DNA of 64,000 nucleotides from Hoeflea_A sp040932035 (GTDB lineage: Bacteria > Pseudomonadota > Alphaproteobacteria > Rhizobiales > Rhizobiaceae): assembly GCF_040932035.1 (NCBI RefSeq), contig NZ_JBFRBB010000002.1, positions 620,001 to 684,000 of the forward strand. The letters are read 5' to 3'. The first letter of the stretch is position 1. Each line of letters starts with the position of its first letter. Below the pieces are notes generated by a model. That model was not told the DNA's origin, did not search any database, and saw only the letters and a program-made list of their open reading frames with translations. Position numbers and translations under genes: made by a program. This document shows, piece after piece, positions 42,330-52,049 of this stretch.

Positions 42330-43641
42330 GCGCAACACGAAGCGGCATGAACAGGGCGCGTCCCTTTCGGCCGGTCGCAGCCTTCACCGCTGCAGTCCAG
42401 GTGGACCATGTTTCGCCGTCCCACGGCTCCGGCGGCAATAGCGAAAACGCTTCTCTTACAAAGTCGATATCCTCGTCTTCAAGCGTTTCAGCGCTGTCGG
42501 GGCCCTGCTCGACAATCGTCCACCAGCGCACGGCTTCCTTCACGAAGTCAACGTTCTTTCGAACCGTGAGCCAGAACGCCTCTGCGGCATCTCCGGCAAT
42601 TCCAAGTTCCGAGAGCCGGTCCGAGACAGTTTCATATGCAAGTTCGTGGACGAGCGCACGATTGAGGTTGGTCAGCTCTGCCGGATCGAACTTGGCTGCG
42701 GATTTTGACGCGAAATCCGGCTTGAAGTGCTCAAGCAGCGCTTCCATTGACGCCATCGCCGCTACACTCTCTGAAGTGCCGATCAGAACAGCGAGGCTGT
42801 TGATCGCCATCGGCTCGTATCCGTCGTCACGCAGCGAACCGATCGACAGGGCATTCGAACGCTTCGACAGCCCCTCGCCTGTAACCGATGTCAGCAGATT
42901 GTGGTGACCAAAAGCCGGTGCTTCGCTGCCAAGCGCCCTGAACAGGGCGATCTGAGCACCGGTATTGGTGACATGATCATCGCCGCGGATAATGTGCGAA
43001 ACCGCCATTTCGATATCATCGACAACGGACGGCAATGTATAGAGATAGGTTCCGTCTTCCCGAATGAGCACCGGATCGGACATGGACGCAAGATCAACGG
43101 TCTGCGGACCGCGTACCACGTCGTCCCAGTGGACCTCGGTGCGCCGCGTCTCAAAGGGGCTATCGGCATAATTGGGCAACAGGAAACGCCAGTGCGGCTT
43201 GCGGCCTTCGGCTTCAAGTGCCTGCCGCTCCTCAGCACTGAGTTTCAGCGCTTCGCGGCCATAAATCGGGGGCAGTCTGCGCGCCAGGCGCAACTTGCGG
43301 CGGCGCTCCAGTTCCTCGCCGCTTTCAAAACAGGGGTAAAGCAGTCCGGCCGCCTTCAGCCGCTCGGCGGCACCTGCATAGGCATCAAAACGCTTCGACT
43401 GCCAGGCCACTGTATCAGGTGCGATTCCCAGCCACTGCAGATCAGCCAGGATGGCTTCGGCATGTTCGGTTTTCGAGCGCGCCAGATCGGTATCATCGAA
43501 ACGCAGGATGAATTCGCCATGGTGCTGCTTTGCAAACAGCCAGTTGAACAGCGCCGTGCGCGCATTGCCGATATGGATGCGTCCTGTCGGCGACGGCGCA
43601 AAGCGCACGGTGGCGGGGCGAATGTCTTCAAGTTCTGTCAT
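42247..43641 (-). CDS. gltX: Glutamyl-tRNA synthetase
   Basis: 464-residue class I synthetase that charges glutamate onto tRNA. The HIGH motif is PTGRIHIGNAR near residue 20; the KMSKR equivalent is GEGLSKRSNALSIG near 262. The C-terminal half has helical anticodon-binding sequence. Many alphaproteobacteria carry two gltX genes, and this form, with SKR and a longer tail, matches the one that may serve tRNA-Gln through amidation; the other copy is not in the window. ATG 43641. The C-terminal 83 bases overlap the DUF2865 gene on the other strand. Confidence 0.94.
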   Translation of the reverse strand: MTELEDIRPATVRFAPSPTGRIHIGNARTALFNWLFAKQHHGEFILRFDDTDLARSKTEHAEAILADLQWLGIAPDTVAWQSKRFDAYAGAAERLKAAGLLYPCFESGEELERRRKLRLARRLPPIYGREALKLSAEERQALEAEGRKPHWRFLLPNYADSPFETRRTEVHWDDVVRGPQTVDLASMSDPVLIREDGTYLYTLPSVVDDIEMAVSHIIRGDDHVTNTGAQIALFRALGSEAPAFGHHNLLTSVTGEGLSKRSNALSIGSLRDDGYEPMAINSLAVLIGTSESVAAMASMEALLEHFKPDFASKSAAKFDPAELTNLNRALVHELAYETVSDRLSELGIAGDAAEAFWLTVRKNVDFVKEAVRWWTIVEQGPDSAETLEDEDIDFVREAFSLLPPEPWDGETWSTWTAAVKAATGRKGRALFMPLRVALTGLRSGPELADLLPLIGRARTLDRQP

Positions 43642-43682
43642 GATTGCGGGTTACTCAAGCAGACGGCGATTGGCAAGTGCAA

Positions 43683-44918
43683 TTATGTCCCCATGGCGGC
43701 TGCAATCGCCCGGTTGCGCCTTACAACCTTGCCGCTGACGATCGCCATGACAAGGCAAATCGCGACACAATAGACACCCATGAGAAGTATCTGCAGCGGA
43801 TAGCTCACGCCGAAATCGATCAGAAAACCGGTAACACCCGGCCCCATGGCGGTCGCAAAAACCATCAGGGCGATGACCACCGCACGTATGGAGCCCAGGT
43901 GACGCGTACCGTAGACTTCCGGCCACAACGCACCGAACAGTGTCGAAGACAGACCATAGGAAACGCCAAGCAGCGCCATGAAGGCAAAAACACCCCACTG
44001 TGCCTCGATCCCGGCAAGCAGGAAACACGACGCGGCAAGCGGCAACAGGAATGTTGGCAGCAGCGAGACCGCTGAAAATCGGTCGATCAACACACCGCCG
44101 ATCAGAGCGAATATGATGGTCATACCCGCCATAAAGGCAAACGAACCGGCAAACAATTCCAGCGACCAGCCACGCAGTTCAACCAGGTAAACCTGGTGAA
44201 AGAATATGGTCGTACCGATGAACCCTGGCGCAAGAATGCCAAGCAAAGTGAGCCAGAATACCGGATCGCGAAGCACTTCAGGCCGCGTCCAGTCCCTTGG
44301 CGCGCTGTTAGCCTCGACGCCGTCGGACGATCTCGGCTGCCGCTCAACCCGCATCAGCGTGTATATGACAGGCAGGGCAACCGCCATGAGCAACAGCGCG
44401 GACAAAAGCCAGGTATTGCGCCAGCCGACACTGGCAACGATCGACACATAGACGATTGGAAACACCGCCTCGCCCGCCTGTTGTCCGAGCGTCGCGACCG
44501 ACACGGCGCGCCCCCGTTGTGCAACATACCACCTGCCCATGGCGGTGATCGCGTTGTGCGTCATCATTCCCTGGCCGAATAAGCGAAGGCCGAAAATCGT
44601 CAAAAGCAGCAGCGGAAGGCTGTTCACCAAAGCCATGGAAGCGGAAAACAGCGCCAGCAACGGAATGACGATAAGAGCGACGCGCGAGACACTCATAACA
44701 TCAACAATCTTGCCGACCTGCGACAGGGTAAGCGCACTGGCGAGCGTTGCGAGCATATAGAGCGTGCCGAACTCGCCGTGGCTCAGTCCGTATTCCGCCC
44801 GGATGCTGCCGGATGACAATGAAATAAAGAAGGTCTGTCCGAAACTCGAAAAGCACGTCAGCAGGAAGCCGCCGGCAAGCCAGCGTACATTTTCGCGCAG
44901 AAAGGCAAAAAAGCTCAT
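43683..44918 (-). CDS. MFS transporter, OFA/monocarboxylate-like
   Basis: 411-residue 12-helix transporter. Motif A-like sequence is not classical; VGKIVDVMSVSRVALIVI and the second-half GGVLIDRFSAVSLLPTF show the pseudo-repeat. GFIGTTIFFHQVYLVELRGWS and GLSSTLFGALWPEVYGTRHLGSIRAV match the oxalate/formate-type and monocarboxylate branch by eye. ATG 44918 has AAGG nine bases upstream; ATG 44936 is possible. The substrate may be an organic acid but is not determined. Ends 41 bases from the gltX start and may be co-transcribed upstream of it. Confidence 0.82.
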   Translation of the reverse strand: MSFFAFLRENVRWLAGGFLLTCFSSFGQTFFISLSSGSIRAEYGLSHGEFGTLYMLATLASALTLSQVGKIVDVMSVSRVALIVIPLLALFSASMALVNSLPLLLLTIFGLRLFGQGMMTHNAITAMGRWYVAQRGRAVSVATLGQQAGEAVFPIVYVSIVASVGWRNTWLLSALLLMAVALPVIYTLMRVERQPRSSDGVEANSAPRDWTRPEVLRDPVFWLTLLGILAPGFIGTTIFFHQVYLVELRGWSLELFAGSFAFMAGMTIIFALIGGVLIDRFSAVSLLPTFLLPLAASCFLLAGIEAQWGVFAFMALLGVSYGLSSTLFGALWPEVYGTRHLGSIRAVVIALMVFATAMGPGVTGFLIDFGVSYPLQILLMGVYCVAICLVMAIVSGKVVRRNRAIAAAMGT

Positions 44919-45124
44919 TCGTCTGCCTTGGACCATCGGTTTCAGGACGCAATGTTCCCGCAATTGAGAAAATTAAATGGAGGAACGGCGACATTTGTGG
45001 GAGTTGTTATTGCAATGCTATGCACCCAATCGACAATCCCGGTCAAGTGCCGTGCGTTCCAACTCCAGTTGTGTAATCATGCCCCGCCATGACGATTCCC
45101 CGCCATTTCCACTAAGAGCGCAGT

Positions 45125-45892
45125 ATGCCCGACACCTCGATTTTGCTTATCGCCTGTGTGGTTTTTCTGCTCGCCGGATTCATCAAGGGATTTGTCGGCT
45201 TCGGTCTGCCGCTCGTCGCCATTGGCCTGATGACCACCATCGTTGGTCTTCCCACAGCCATTGCGCTTTTCCTGGTGCCCGCATTCGGAACGAATTTGTG
45301 GCAGGGTTTTGCCGGCGCCAACACTGCCGCGCTCTTTAAGCGCTACTGGACTTTCTTCATTCCAACGATGTTCTTCACCTGGCCCGGCACACTCGCTTTG
45401 TCGCGTGTAAACACGAACTACCTGACCGCACTCCTCGGAATGTTGCTGTGTACATATGTAGTGTTGAGCCTGACACGCTCACAATTCGTAGTGCCAAGAC
45501 GGCTTGAAAAACCGCTCAATCCGGTGATGGGCGTGATCAGCGGCATTTTGGCCGGGCTAACCGGTGCTTTCACTATGCCCGGTGTCGTTTATCTGCAGTC
45601 GACACTGCTGCCGCGCGATCAGCTGGTTCAGGCCCTTGGCATGCTATTCACCCTGTCTACGATAGGCCTCAGCATATCCATGGGCACGCAGAACCTGCTC
45701 AGCGCGGAGCTCGGGCTGGTTTCAGTTGCCGCACTGTTGCCGACATTTGCGGGAATGATGCTCGGAACACGCATTCGAAGGCGCACATCGGAGGAGCGCT
45801 TTAGAGTCTATTTCCTGCTGGCGCTTGGTGTGCTTGGGTTCTACATCGTGGCGCGTTCAGTGACGGCGCTCATCAATCAGCCCGGTCTCTGA
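45125..45892 (+). CDS. TauE/SafE-type sulfite/anion permease
   Basis: 255-residue membrane protein with eight predicted helices in two repeats. The first repeat has the family signature GFIKGFVGFGLPLVAIGLM, the second GILAGLTGAFTMPGVVYLQ. This family exports sulfite or sulfoacetate, or other anions. It follows the divergent MFS gene by 206 bases. Its final 20 bases overlap the end of nadE on the opposite strand. Confidence 0.88.
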   Translation: MPDTSILLIACVVFLLAGFIKGFVGFGLPLVAIGLMTTIVGLPTAIALFLVPAFGTNLWQGFAGANTAALFKRYWTFFIPTMFFTWPGTLALSRVNTNYLTALLGMLLCTYVVLSLTRSQFVVPRRLEKPLNPVMGVISGILAGLTGAFTMPGVVYLQSTLLPRDQLVQALGMLFTLSTIGLSISMGTQNLLSAELGLVSVAALLPTFAGMMLGTRIRRRTSEERFRVYFLLALGVLGFYIVARSVTALINQPGL

Positions 45893-47558
45893 ACCGGTTG
45901 GTGATCGGATAACGCCGGTCCCGTCCGAAGTTCTTCTTTGTAATTTTCACACCGGGAGCGGACTGCCGGCGTTTGTATTCAGCAATATAAAGAAGATGCT
46001 CGATGCGGGTTACAACGCCCCTCGGATGGCCGCGCTCAACAATGGCATCAACATCCATTTCCTTTTCGACCAGACATTCGAGAATATCATCGAGCACGGG
46101 ATATTCCGGAAGCGAATCCTGGTCCGTCTGATCCGGTCGCAATTCGGCAGATGGCGCCTTGTCGATGATATTGACCGGAATCACCTCGCCTGACGGCCCC
46201 AATGCGCCGGGCGGTACATGGCTGTTGCGCCAGCGTGACAGCCCGTAGACCTGCATCTTGTAGAGATCCTTGATCGGGTTGAAGCCACCGTTCATGTCGC
46301 CGTAGAGCGTCGCATAGCCGACAGACATTTCCGACTTGTTGCCCGTCGTCACAACCATCGAACCGAACTTGTTGGAAATCGCCATCAGGATAGTGCCGCG
46401 TGTGCGGCTTTGCAGGTTTTCTTCTGTGACGCCTTCATTGGTACCCTCGAACATATCGGAAAGCGCGCTCGAAAACCCCTCGACCGGCTGAATAATCGAC
46501 ACAGTGTCGTAGCGGCAGCCAAGAGCCCGCGCGCAGTCTTCGGCATCTTTCAGCGATTCATCCGATGTGTAGTGATAGGGAAGCATGACGGTGCGTACAC
46601 GCTCCTCGCCAAGCGCGTCGACGGCAAGTGCCGCACACAGCGCGCTGTCGATACCGCCCGAAAGACCGAGCACCACGTTGGAAAAGCCGTTTTTATTGAC
46701 GTAATCACGCAACCCCAGCATGCAGGCGCGGTAGTCGGCCTCTTCCCGGTCCGGGATCTGTACCATCGGCCCCTCTGTGCAGGCCCAGCCGTCATCACCG
46801 CGGCGCCACGTGGTGACGGACACCTGCGCCTCGAACTGGCTCATCTGGAAGGCGAGCGACTTGTCGGCATTCATCGCAAAGCTGGCGCCATCGAATACGA
46901 GCTCATCCTGTCCGCCGAGCTGGTTGGCAAAGACAATTGGCAGCCCGCATTCGATAATCTGCCTTAAGACCACCTGTTGACGCACATCGATCTTTTCACG
47001 GTAGTAGGGTGAGCCATTGGCGACGAGAAGAATCTCGGCTCCGGTTTCGGCAAGCGTTTCGCAAACATCCAGATCGCCCCAGATATCCTCACAGATGGGC
47101 AGGCCGAGGCGGATACCGCGAAAGTTCACAGGACCTGGCATCGGACCGGCTTCAAAGACCCGTTTTTCGTCGAACTCACTATAGTTAGGAAGATCCACCT
47201 TATAGCGCTCGGCGACGATTTTTCCGCCATCGAGCAGTGCGACCGCATTGAAGCGGCCATCGCCATTTTGCCTTGGAACACCGATGACAACACCAGGGCC
47301 GCCGTCCGCCGTCTCCTGCGCAAGCGTATTCAAAGCGCGATCGCAGGCCCTCAGGAAGGCCGGCTTGAGAACCAGATCCTCTGGCGGATAACCGGACAGG
47401 AATAGCTCGGTGAACAGGACAAGGTCCGCACCCTGCCGGGCGGCATCGGCCCGTGCCTCCCGCGCCAGTTCCAGATTGCCGGCAATATCCCCCATTGTGG
47501 GGTTCTGCTGGACGACCGCGATGCGGACGATGTCGGTCAGTTCTGAATTATCGCTCAT
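45873..47558 (-). CDS. nadE: Glutamine-dependent NAD+ synthetase
   Basis: 561-residue two-domain enzyme making NAD from deamido-NAD with ammonia from glutamine. The N-terminal CN-hydrolase glutaminase domain (about 1-260) has its Glu (FTELFLSGYPPEDL), Lys (YKVDLPNYSEFDEKRVF) and Cys (GLPICEDIWG). The C-terminal synthetase domain has the P-loop LGLSGGIDSAL near 300 and the TTGNKSEMSVGYATLYGDM block. ATG 47558 is chosen as start; upstream extension is non-conserved. Confidence 0.95.
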   Translation of the reverse strand: MSDNSELTDIVRIAVVQQNPTMGDIAGNLELAREARADAARQGADLVLFTELFLSGYPPEDLVLKPAFLRACDRALNTLAQETADGGPGVVIGVPRQNGDGRFNAVALLDGGKIVAERYKVDLPNYSEFDEKRVFEAGPMPGPVNFRGIRLGLPICEDIWGDLDVCETLAETGAEILLVANGSPYYREKIDVRQQVVLRQIIECGLPIVFANQLGGQDELVFDGASFAMNADKSLAFQMSQFEAQVSVTTWRRGDDGWACTEGPMVQIPDREEADYRACMLGLRDYVNKNGFSNVVLGLSGGIDSALCAALAVDALGEERVRTVMLPYHYTSDESLKDAEDCARALGCRYDTVSIIQPVEGFSSALSDMFEGTNEGVTEENLQSRTRGTILMAISNKFGSMVVTTGNKSEMSVGYATLYGDMNGGFNPIKDLYKMQVYGLSRWRNSHVPPGALGPSGEVIPVNIIDKAPSAELRPDQTDQDSLPEYPVLDDILECLVEKEMDVDAIVERGHPRGVVTRIEHLLYIAEYKRRQSAPGVKITKKNFGRDRRYPITNRFRDRAD

Positions 47559-47722
47559 GATTTGCCATGTATCGTGCAATGCTGGGCAAGGCAATCCCGT
47601 GTATTTACATCAACCGCGGGACCTGCCGGCACTTCACGTCGCACAAAAGTTATACCCGGGGTTGCGATAGTTGCCGTTGAAGCCCTTGGTGCGCGATACG
47701 AGAGTGCCATCCGGCTTCGCAT

Positions 47723-48079
47723 TCATGCAACAAGGCCCGCCTTCAAAGCCAGCGCTACGAGCCAGACGGCTGCGGCGAGAAAAATGGTCAGCGTTACAGC
47801 TGCCGAGCCGCAGTCCTTCGCTATTTTGATCTCGTCCATGTAATCCTGGGACAAGCCGTCGCAAATGGCTTCGATAGCGGTGTTCAAAAGCTCGACGATA
47901 AGAAGCAGGATGAGCGAACCGACAAGCAGAAGATAAATCAGGACACTGTCGGCAAGCCAGTAACCGACCGGCAATGCAACGACCAGCACCGCAACTTCCT
48001 GACGAAACGCGGTTTCGCTGGTGCCCGCGTGGATTAGCCCGTTCCAGGAATGTTGCAGTGCCCGCAGGATCCTGTTCAC
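47723..48079 (-). CDS. dgkA: Diacylglycerol kinase (prokaryotic DgkA)
   Basis: 118-residue, three-helix membrane enzyme that phosphorylates diacylglycerol so it returns to phospholipid synthesis. ELLNTAIEAICDG and EIKIAKDCGSAAV hold the family's active-site Glu and Asp/Lys. GTG start at 48079 with a GGGGGAACCC site just upstream. Length matches the 120-residue norm. Confidence 0.93.
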   Translation of the reverse strand: MNRILRALQHSWNGLIHAGTSETAFRQEVAVLVVALPVGYWLADSVLIYLLLVGSLILLLIVELLNTAIEAICDGLSQDYMDEIKIAKDCGSAAVTLTIFLAAAVWLVALALKAGLVA

Positions 48080-48119
48080 CTGGGTTCCCCCGAATCAAAT
48101 TCAACCCGGCACAACGCTA

Positions 48120-48914
48120 TCAGTTGAAGGCATAAGCATCCATCGACAGGACGCCGAAATCGCACGAACTGTGAAGCCTTCGCGCGCTCCAGTTCTCGCC
48201 GGCCGCGCCGATTGCGCAAAACAGCGGCAGCAGGTGTTCCTCGGTCGGATGGTTCTCAACGGCAAACGGCGCCCGGTCGCGATAGGCCAGCAGAGCATCC
48301 ATGTCCCCTGACCTGATCTTGCTGTCCATCCAATCAACAAACTGCACTACCCATGGCGGTGTCGCGGCATTGCGCTCACCGCAACGCAGAGCGGCAAATG
48401 CTTTCTTCAGATTGTGGGTCATTGATCCGGATCCCATGACAAGGACCTTGTCTTTGCGCACTGGTTCGAGCGCTTGACCGAGCCGGTAGTGATGCAGCGG
48501 CCCCGCATGCGGATCGACGGAAACCTGCACCACCGGGATGTCAGCCTTCGGATACATAAGACTGAGCGGTGCCCATGTACCGTGATCAAAACCCTGATCG
48601 CAAATCACGCCTGCGGGCAGCCCCGCATTGCGCAACATGCATGCCAAACGGTCTGCAAGCGCCGGAGAGCCCGGAGCCGAATATTTCATCTTGTAGAGCT
48701 CCGGAGCAAAGCCGCCAAAATCGTGAACCGTGCAGGGATGCTCGTCACCCGTGATTGCAACACCACCTGCTTCGAAATGCGCACTGACAACGACAATAGC
48801 CTCAGGACGCGGCCCCCTGTCGGCAAACTCCTGCAGAAATGCCCGTGCTGCGGTGTCGGTGATAACGATGTCGGGCGAACCGTGCGAGATGAACAGCGAT
48901 GACAGAACAGACAT
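48120..48914 (-). CDS. LigB-type class III extradiol dioxygenase family (DODA-like)
   Basis: 264-residue protein of the LigB/DODA family. Metal-binding histidines are in FISHGSPDIV, VVSAHFEAGG and FDHGTWAPLSLMYP. The C-terminal GSGSMTHNLK supplies another active-site His. Close to YgiD-type 4,5-DOPA dioxygenases, which open catechol rings. ATG 48914 is used because AGAGGA then has six-base spacing. Natural substrate unknown. The gap to dgkA on the same strand is 40 bases, so co-transcription is possible. Confidence 0.87.
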   Translation of the reverse strand: MSVLSSLFISHGSPDIVITDTAARAFLQEFADRGPRPEAIVVVSAHFEAGGVAITGDEHPCTVHDFGGFAPELYKMKYSAPGSPALADRLACMLRNAGLPAGVICDQGFDHGTWAPLSLMYPKADIPVVQVSVDPHAGPLHHYRLGQALEPVRKDKVLVMGSGSMTHNLKKAFAALRCGERNAATPPWVVQFVDWMDSKIRSGDMDALLAYRDRAPFAVENHPTEEHLLPLFCAIGAAGENWSARRLHSSCDFGVLSMDAYAFN

Positions 48915-49027
48915 GGGCATTCCTCTTTGCCCATGAACTAGCGCCATCTCCATCAAACGGAAGTCAGCATTTCCTGCACACATCTTCCAGCATTTGTGAA
49001 CGCCACCCTAAGCGCATACAAACAGGT

Positions 49028-49402
49028 TCACCTCTCATAGTCATCTTCCAGGCGGACAATGTCGGACTCCGATAATTTTGCGCCTGTCTGCACTTCCAGA
49101 AATATCAGCGTCTCTTTGCCGGTGTTGTGAACCCGGTGTGTGGCGCTCCTTGGAATAAATACATAACTTCCGGGCTGCACATCCAACTCATCGCCGTTAA
49201 TCGACACAACACCCCGCCCGCCGACGATAATCCAGTGCTCGGAACGATAGGTGTGATACTGCAAGGACAGCCGCTGACCGGGTTCGACCTCAATGCGCTT
49301 GACCGCGAATTCCTCTCCCGTATCGACAACCAGCCAGCGCCCCCACGGACGAATATCCGACTGGCCGGATACATAGGCGGATGAATTATGCGGATCGCTC
49401 AT
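49028..49402 (-). CDS. Stand-alone cupin like the phosphomannose isomerase C-terminus
   Basis: 124-residue single-domain cupin. Motif 1 YRSEHWIIVGGRGVVSI, motif 2 PGSYVFIPRSATHRVHN; the metal-binding histidines and Glu fit the type II mannose-6-phosphate isomerase C-terminal domain (ManC/AlgA tail). The GDP-mannose pyrophosphorylase half normally fused to it is absent. It overlaps the end of the hybrid kinase gene by 17 bases and is the third gene of the unit regulator, kinase, cupin, which faces an AfuABC-like importer. A sugar-phosphate isomerase or sugar-binding function is an inference from this context. Confidence 0.8.
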   Translation of the reverse strand: MSDPHNSSAYVSGQSDIRPWGRWLVVDTGEEFAVKRIEVEPGQRLSLQYHTYRSEHWIIVGGRGVVSINGDELDVQPGSYVFIPRSATHRVHNTGKETLIFLEVQTGAKLSESDIVRLEDDYER

Positions 49403-52049
49403 TCCTGGGCTCCTGTTGAATTGTCCCGTCACGTTCATTTGCCGGCGGCTTTGCGGCTAATATCTTCTCGAAGATCGCGGTCGTAAGCGGCTTGGCCACA
49501 AAAACGACCTTTCCCACGAGGTCTGCCGGAATGTTCGGCTCGCCGCCACCGCCGCCGGACGTTACGATTATTCTCTGATTGCCTTCTCGTTGAAGACTTT
49601 CGCGGACAAGTTCCCAGCCCGATGCTCCATCATCAAGCTGCAAATCCGTCACCAGAACGTCATAGCCTCGGTCATCTCGCAGAAAATCACTTGCCGCGGC
49701 GTAGGTGCCAAGTCCGACCACCTTCCTGCCCAGCGTTCTTAGGATTGCCGATGTCTGCTCCAGCGTCTGCGCATCGTCCTCCACCAGCAGGACGGTTTCG
49801 GCTCCGCTGTTGATACGGATCGGTTGTGCGGCGTCCTTTTCCGGACAAAGCGGTAGTGTCAGTGTCACACGCGTTCCTTTGTCTTGCGTGCTTTCAATGT
49901 TCATCTCGCCACCGGATTGCTTGATGAAGCCAAACACCGAACTCAAACCCAGACCGGAACCCTGCATGCCGCGGCGTGTGGAAAAAAACGGCTCCAGCGC
50001 CCGCTCAAGAACGTCCTCGGACATGCCGCACCCATCATCGACGATTGATATTGATGCTCCTCCGTCGCCGGTCTTTTCGAGTTGCAGTATCACCGTTCCC
50101 CTGCCCGTGATGGCATGACGACTGTTGAGGCTGAGGTTGAGAAGAGCGCTCTCCAATTGTCCGGGGTCAATGCTGACATAAAGACGGTCAGGCGAATATT
50201 CTGTTTTCAGTTCGATGTCACGTCCAAGGCTGAACGAGATCAGTTCGGACATGCCGGACACAAGCTCGTTCAATTCGACCGTTTCCGGCGCGAGAACCTG
50301 TTTTCTGGAGAAAGCGAGAAGGCGTTGTGTCAGCGACGTTCCGATTTCCAGGGCAGCGGTTGTCCGATCCAGGATCCGCTGGTCCCGAGTATCCCGTGGC
50401 TCTTTCCCGCTCAAAAGATGGATGTTGCTGGCAACTGAGGTCAGGATGTTGTTGAAGTCATGTGCCACCTCGCCGGTCAACTGTCCCAGGCTTTCCAGAT
50501 GGCGGATTTTTCTCAGCTTTTCCTCGATCCGTTTCCGTTCGGTCACGTCCGAAAAGAGCCATATCGCACCGCCGCCGGGAAGATTGCTGCGTCTGATCTC
50601 GACATAGTGTCCCTCACCGTCAGCAAGTTCGGTGTAGGTGCCGAAGTCCGACGGCGCCTTTGCCTCTTGCTCTCCCGGATTACGGAACCGAGACAGTCCA
50701 AGAACATCGGACATCGAAGTGCCGCGCGCCAGCGTGTCCTCTCCCAGGTTCAGCACATTTGCGAGTTGGGGATTCCAGGTCTCGAGTCGGTCGTTTCCGT
50801 CGCTGATGGCGATGCCGTCTGCGATACTGTCAAACGTCGTCTCCAGCAACGCGGTTTTCTGGCGGTGCTGCCTGTTCAAACGGTCCAGCCTGAGAGCGTT
50901 GGCTCGGAAGACGCGGAACGATTGAAGGAATTTCGCGATCTCGTCCCGCCGGTTGGATGCACGCGGCAAAGCAGCCGAATAATCGCCGTCTGCAAGCCTT
51001 TCCATTGCCGTTGATATGGAATTTATGTGTCTGGCGACATATCGCGACACATAAAGGGCGGAGGCCAGCGCAAGCGCCACGCTCGCGAGACAGATGGCAA
51101 TGATGACGATTTGCGCGAACCGGATGAAACCGGCGGTACGTGTGCGATTTCGCTGTATCTGCTGCTCGCCCTCCTGAACAAGACCAGCAATCAGGTCATT
51201 GAAGTCATTCGCATTTTTTCCAATTCGCCGAAGCATGTTGTTGGCGTCCAGGCGCAGCGTGAGCGCTTTATGCTTGAGCGCGAACAACCCATCGGCACCG
51301 TTGGCCAGTCTCAGAAGTTCCCCGAATTTGTCTCCACCGTCATTCGGTTTGTCCAGCCTTTCGGCACGGTCGGACAGTTGCACGAACCGTCGTCGGTATT
51401 CTCCGAGCCCGAGCAGGTTCTCGGACCCGTTTGCAGCAATCAGGATATTGGCCATGGTCTGCATCGAACGCAGGTACCGGCTTTCCGAAATTTGACCGCC
51501 GTCTGCCAACGCGATCTGTTCATCGAGTGTTCGCTCCAGCACCCGCAATTGCCCTGAGATCAGCCTGGCTCTGTCGTCGGCGCCGGCAAGCCGGCCGGAT
51601 ATTTTCGCAAGATCGGCAATATCGGACTGTAAAGTCGCCAAAAGTGGATTGACCTTTTCGGTAAGGGCGGCAGGAACGAGCCGGGCGTTTCGCTCGCCGG
51701 GCAGGTTCTCCCACAACTTCTCAATCCCGGAAAACTGATCAACGAGCGCCGAAGCCTCCCCCTCGACCATGTAGGAAGAGCGCAAACTCAAAAGAAAGGG
51801 TGCCGTTGTAGCCAGATCGGAGGAACGCCTGACCAGGTCGAGGGAACGGGCCACAACCGTCAGGGTTTCCTGATGCAGGCTTTCCAGACGTGTATCGGCC
51901 CGCTCGAGCCAGAAAAGAGCGATGGCGCCAATCAGCAAAGTTGCCACGGTAAGCGTGGAAACCGCCAGCAGCAGCCGAACCCGGATTGTCGCCAGGGGAC
52001 CGCTTCTTGGCAGCAGCCTCGTGGCTTTCCTGAAAATCCTACTGCGCAT
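49386..52049 (-). CDS. Hybrid sensor histidine kinase, TorS-like
   Basis: 887-residue hybrid kinase. Two membrane helices (about 26-48 and 315-335) bracket a large periplasmic helical sensor of about 270 residues, as in TorS. Then HAMP (about 340-385), PAS (about 395-500), HisKA with GEVAHDFNNILTSV and His530, HATPase with NLSLNSRHAITGRG and GSGLGLSSVFGF, and a C-terminal receiver with Asp802 (LVTDLQLDD). No Hpt domain follows the receiver, unlike TorS. The gene overlaps the response regulator by 11 bases and the cupin by 17. Signal unknown. Confidence 0.9.
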   Translation of the reverse strand: MRSRIFRKATRLLPRSGPLATIRVRLLLAVSTLTVATLLIGAIALFWLERADTRLESLHQETLTVVARSLDLVRRSSDLATTAPFLLSLRSSYMVEGEASALVDQFSGIEKLWENLPGERNARLVPAALTEKVNPLLATLQSDIADLAKISGRLAGADDRARLISGQLRVLERTLDEQIALADGGQISESRYLRSMQTMANILIAANGSENLLGLGEYRRRFVQLSDRAERLDKPNDGGDKFGELLRLANGADGLFALKHKALTLRLDANNMLRRIGKNANDFNDLIAGLVQEGEQQIQRNRTRTAGFIRFAQIVIIAICLASVALALASALYVSRYVARHINSISTAMERLADGDYSAALPRASNRRDEIAKFLQSFRVFRANALRLDRLNRQHRQKTALLETTFDSIADGIAISDGNDRLETWNPQLANVLNLGEDTLARGTSMSDVLGLSRFRNPGEQEAKAPSDFGTYTELADGEGHYVEIRRSNLPGGGAIWLFSDVTERKRIEEKLRKIRHLESLGQLTGEVAHDFNNILTSVASNIHLLSGKEPRDTRDQRILDRTTAALEIGTSLTQRLLAFSRKQVLAPETVELNELVSGMSELISFSLGRDIELKTEYSPDRLYVSIDPGQLESALLNLSLNSRHAITGRGTVILQLEKTGDGGASISIVDDGCGMSEDVLERALEPFFSTRRGMQGSGLGLSSVFGFIKQSGGEMNIESTQDKGTRVTLTLPLCPEKDAAQPIRINSGAETVLLVEDDAQTLEQTSAILRTLGRKVVGLGTYAAASDFLRDDRGYDVLVTDLQLDDGASGWELVRESLQREGNQRIIVTSGGGGGEPNIPADLVGKVVFVAKPLTTAIFEKILAAKPPANERDGTIQQEPRNERSA

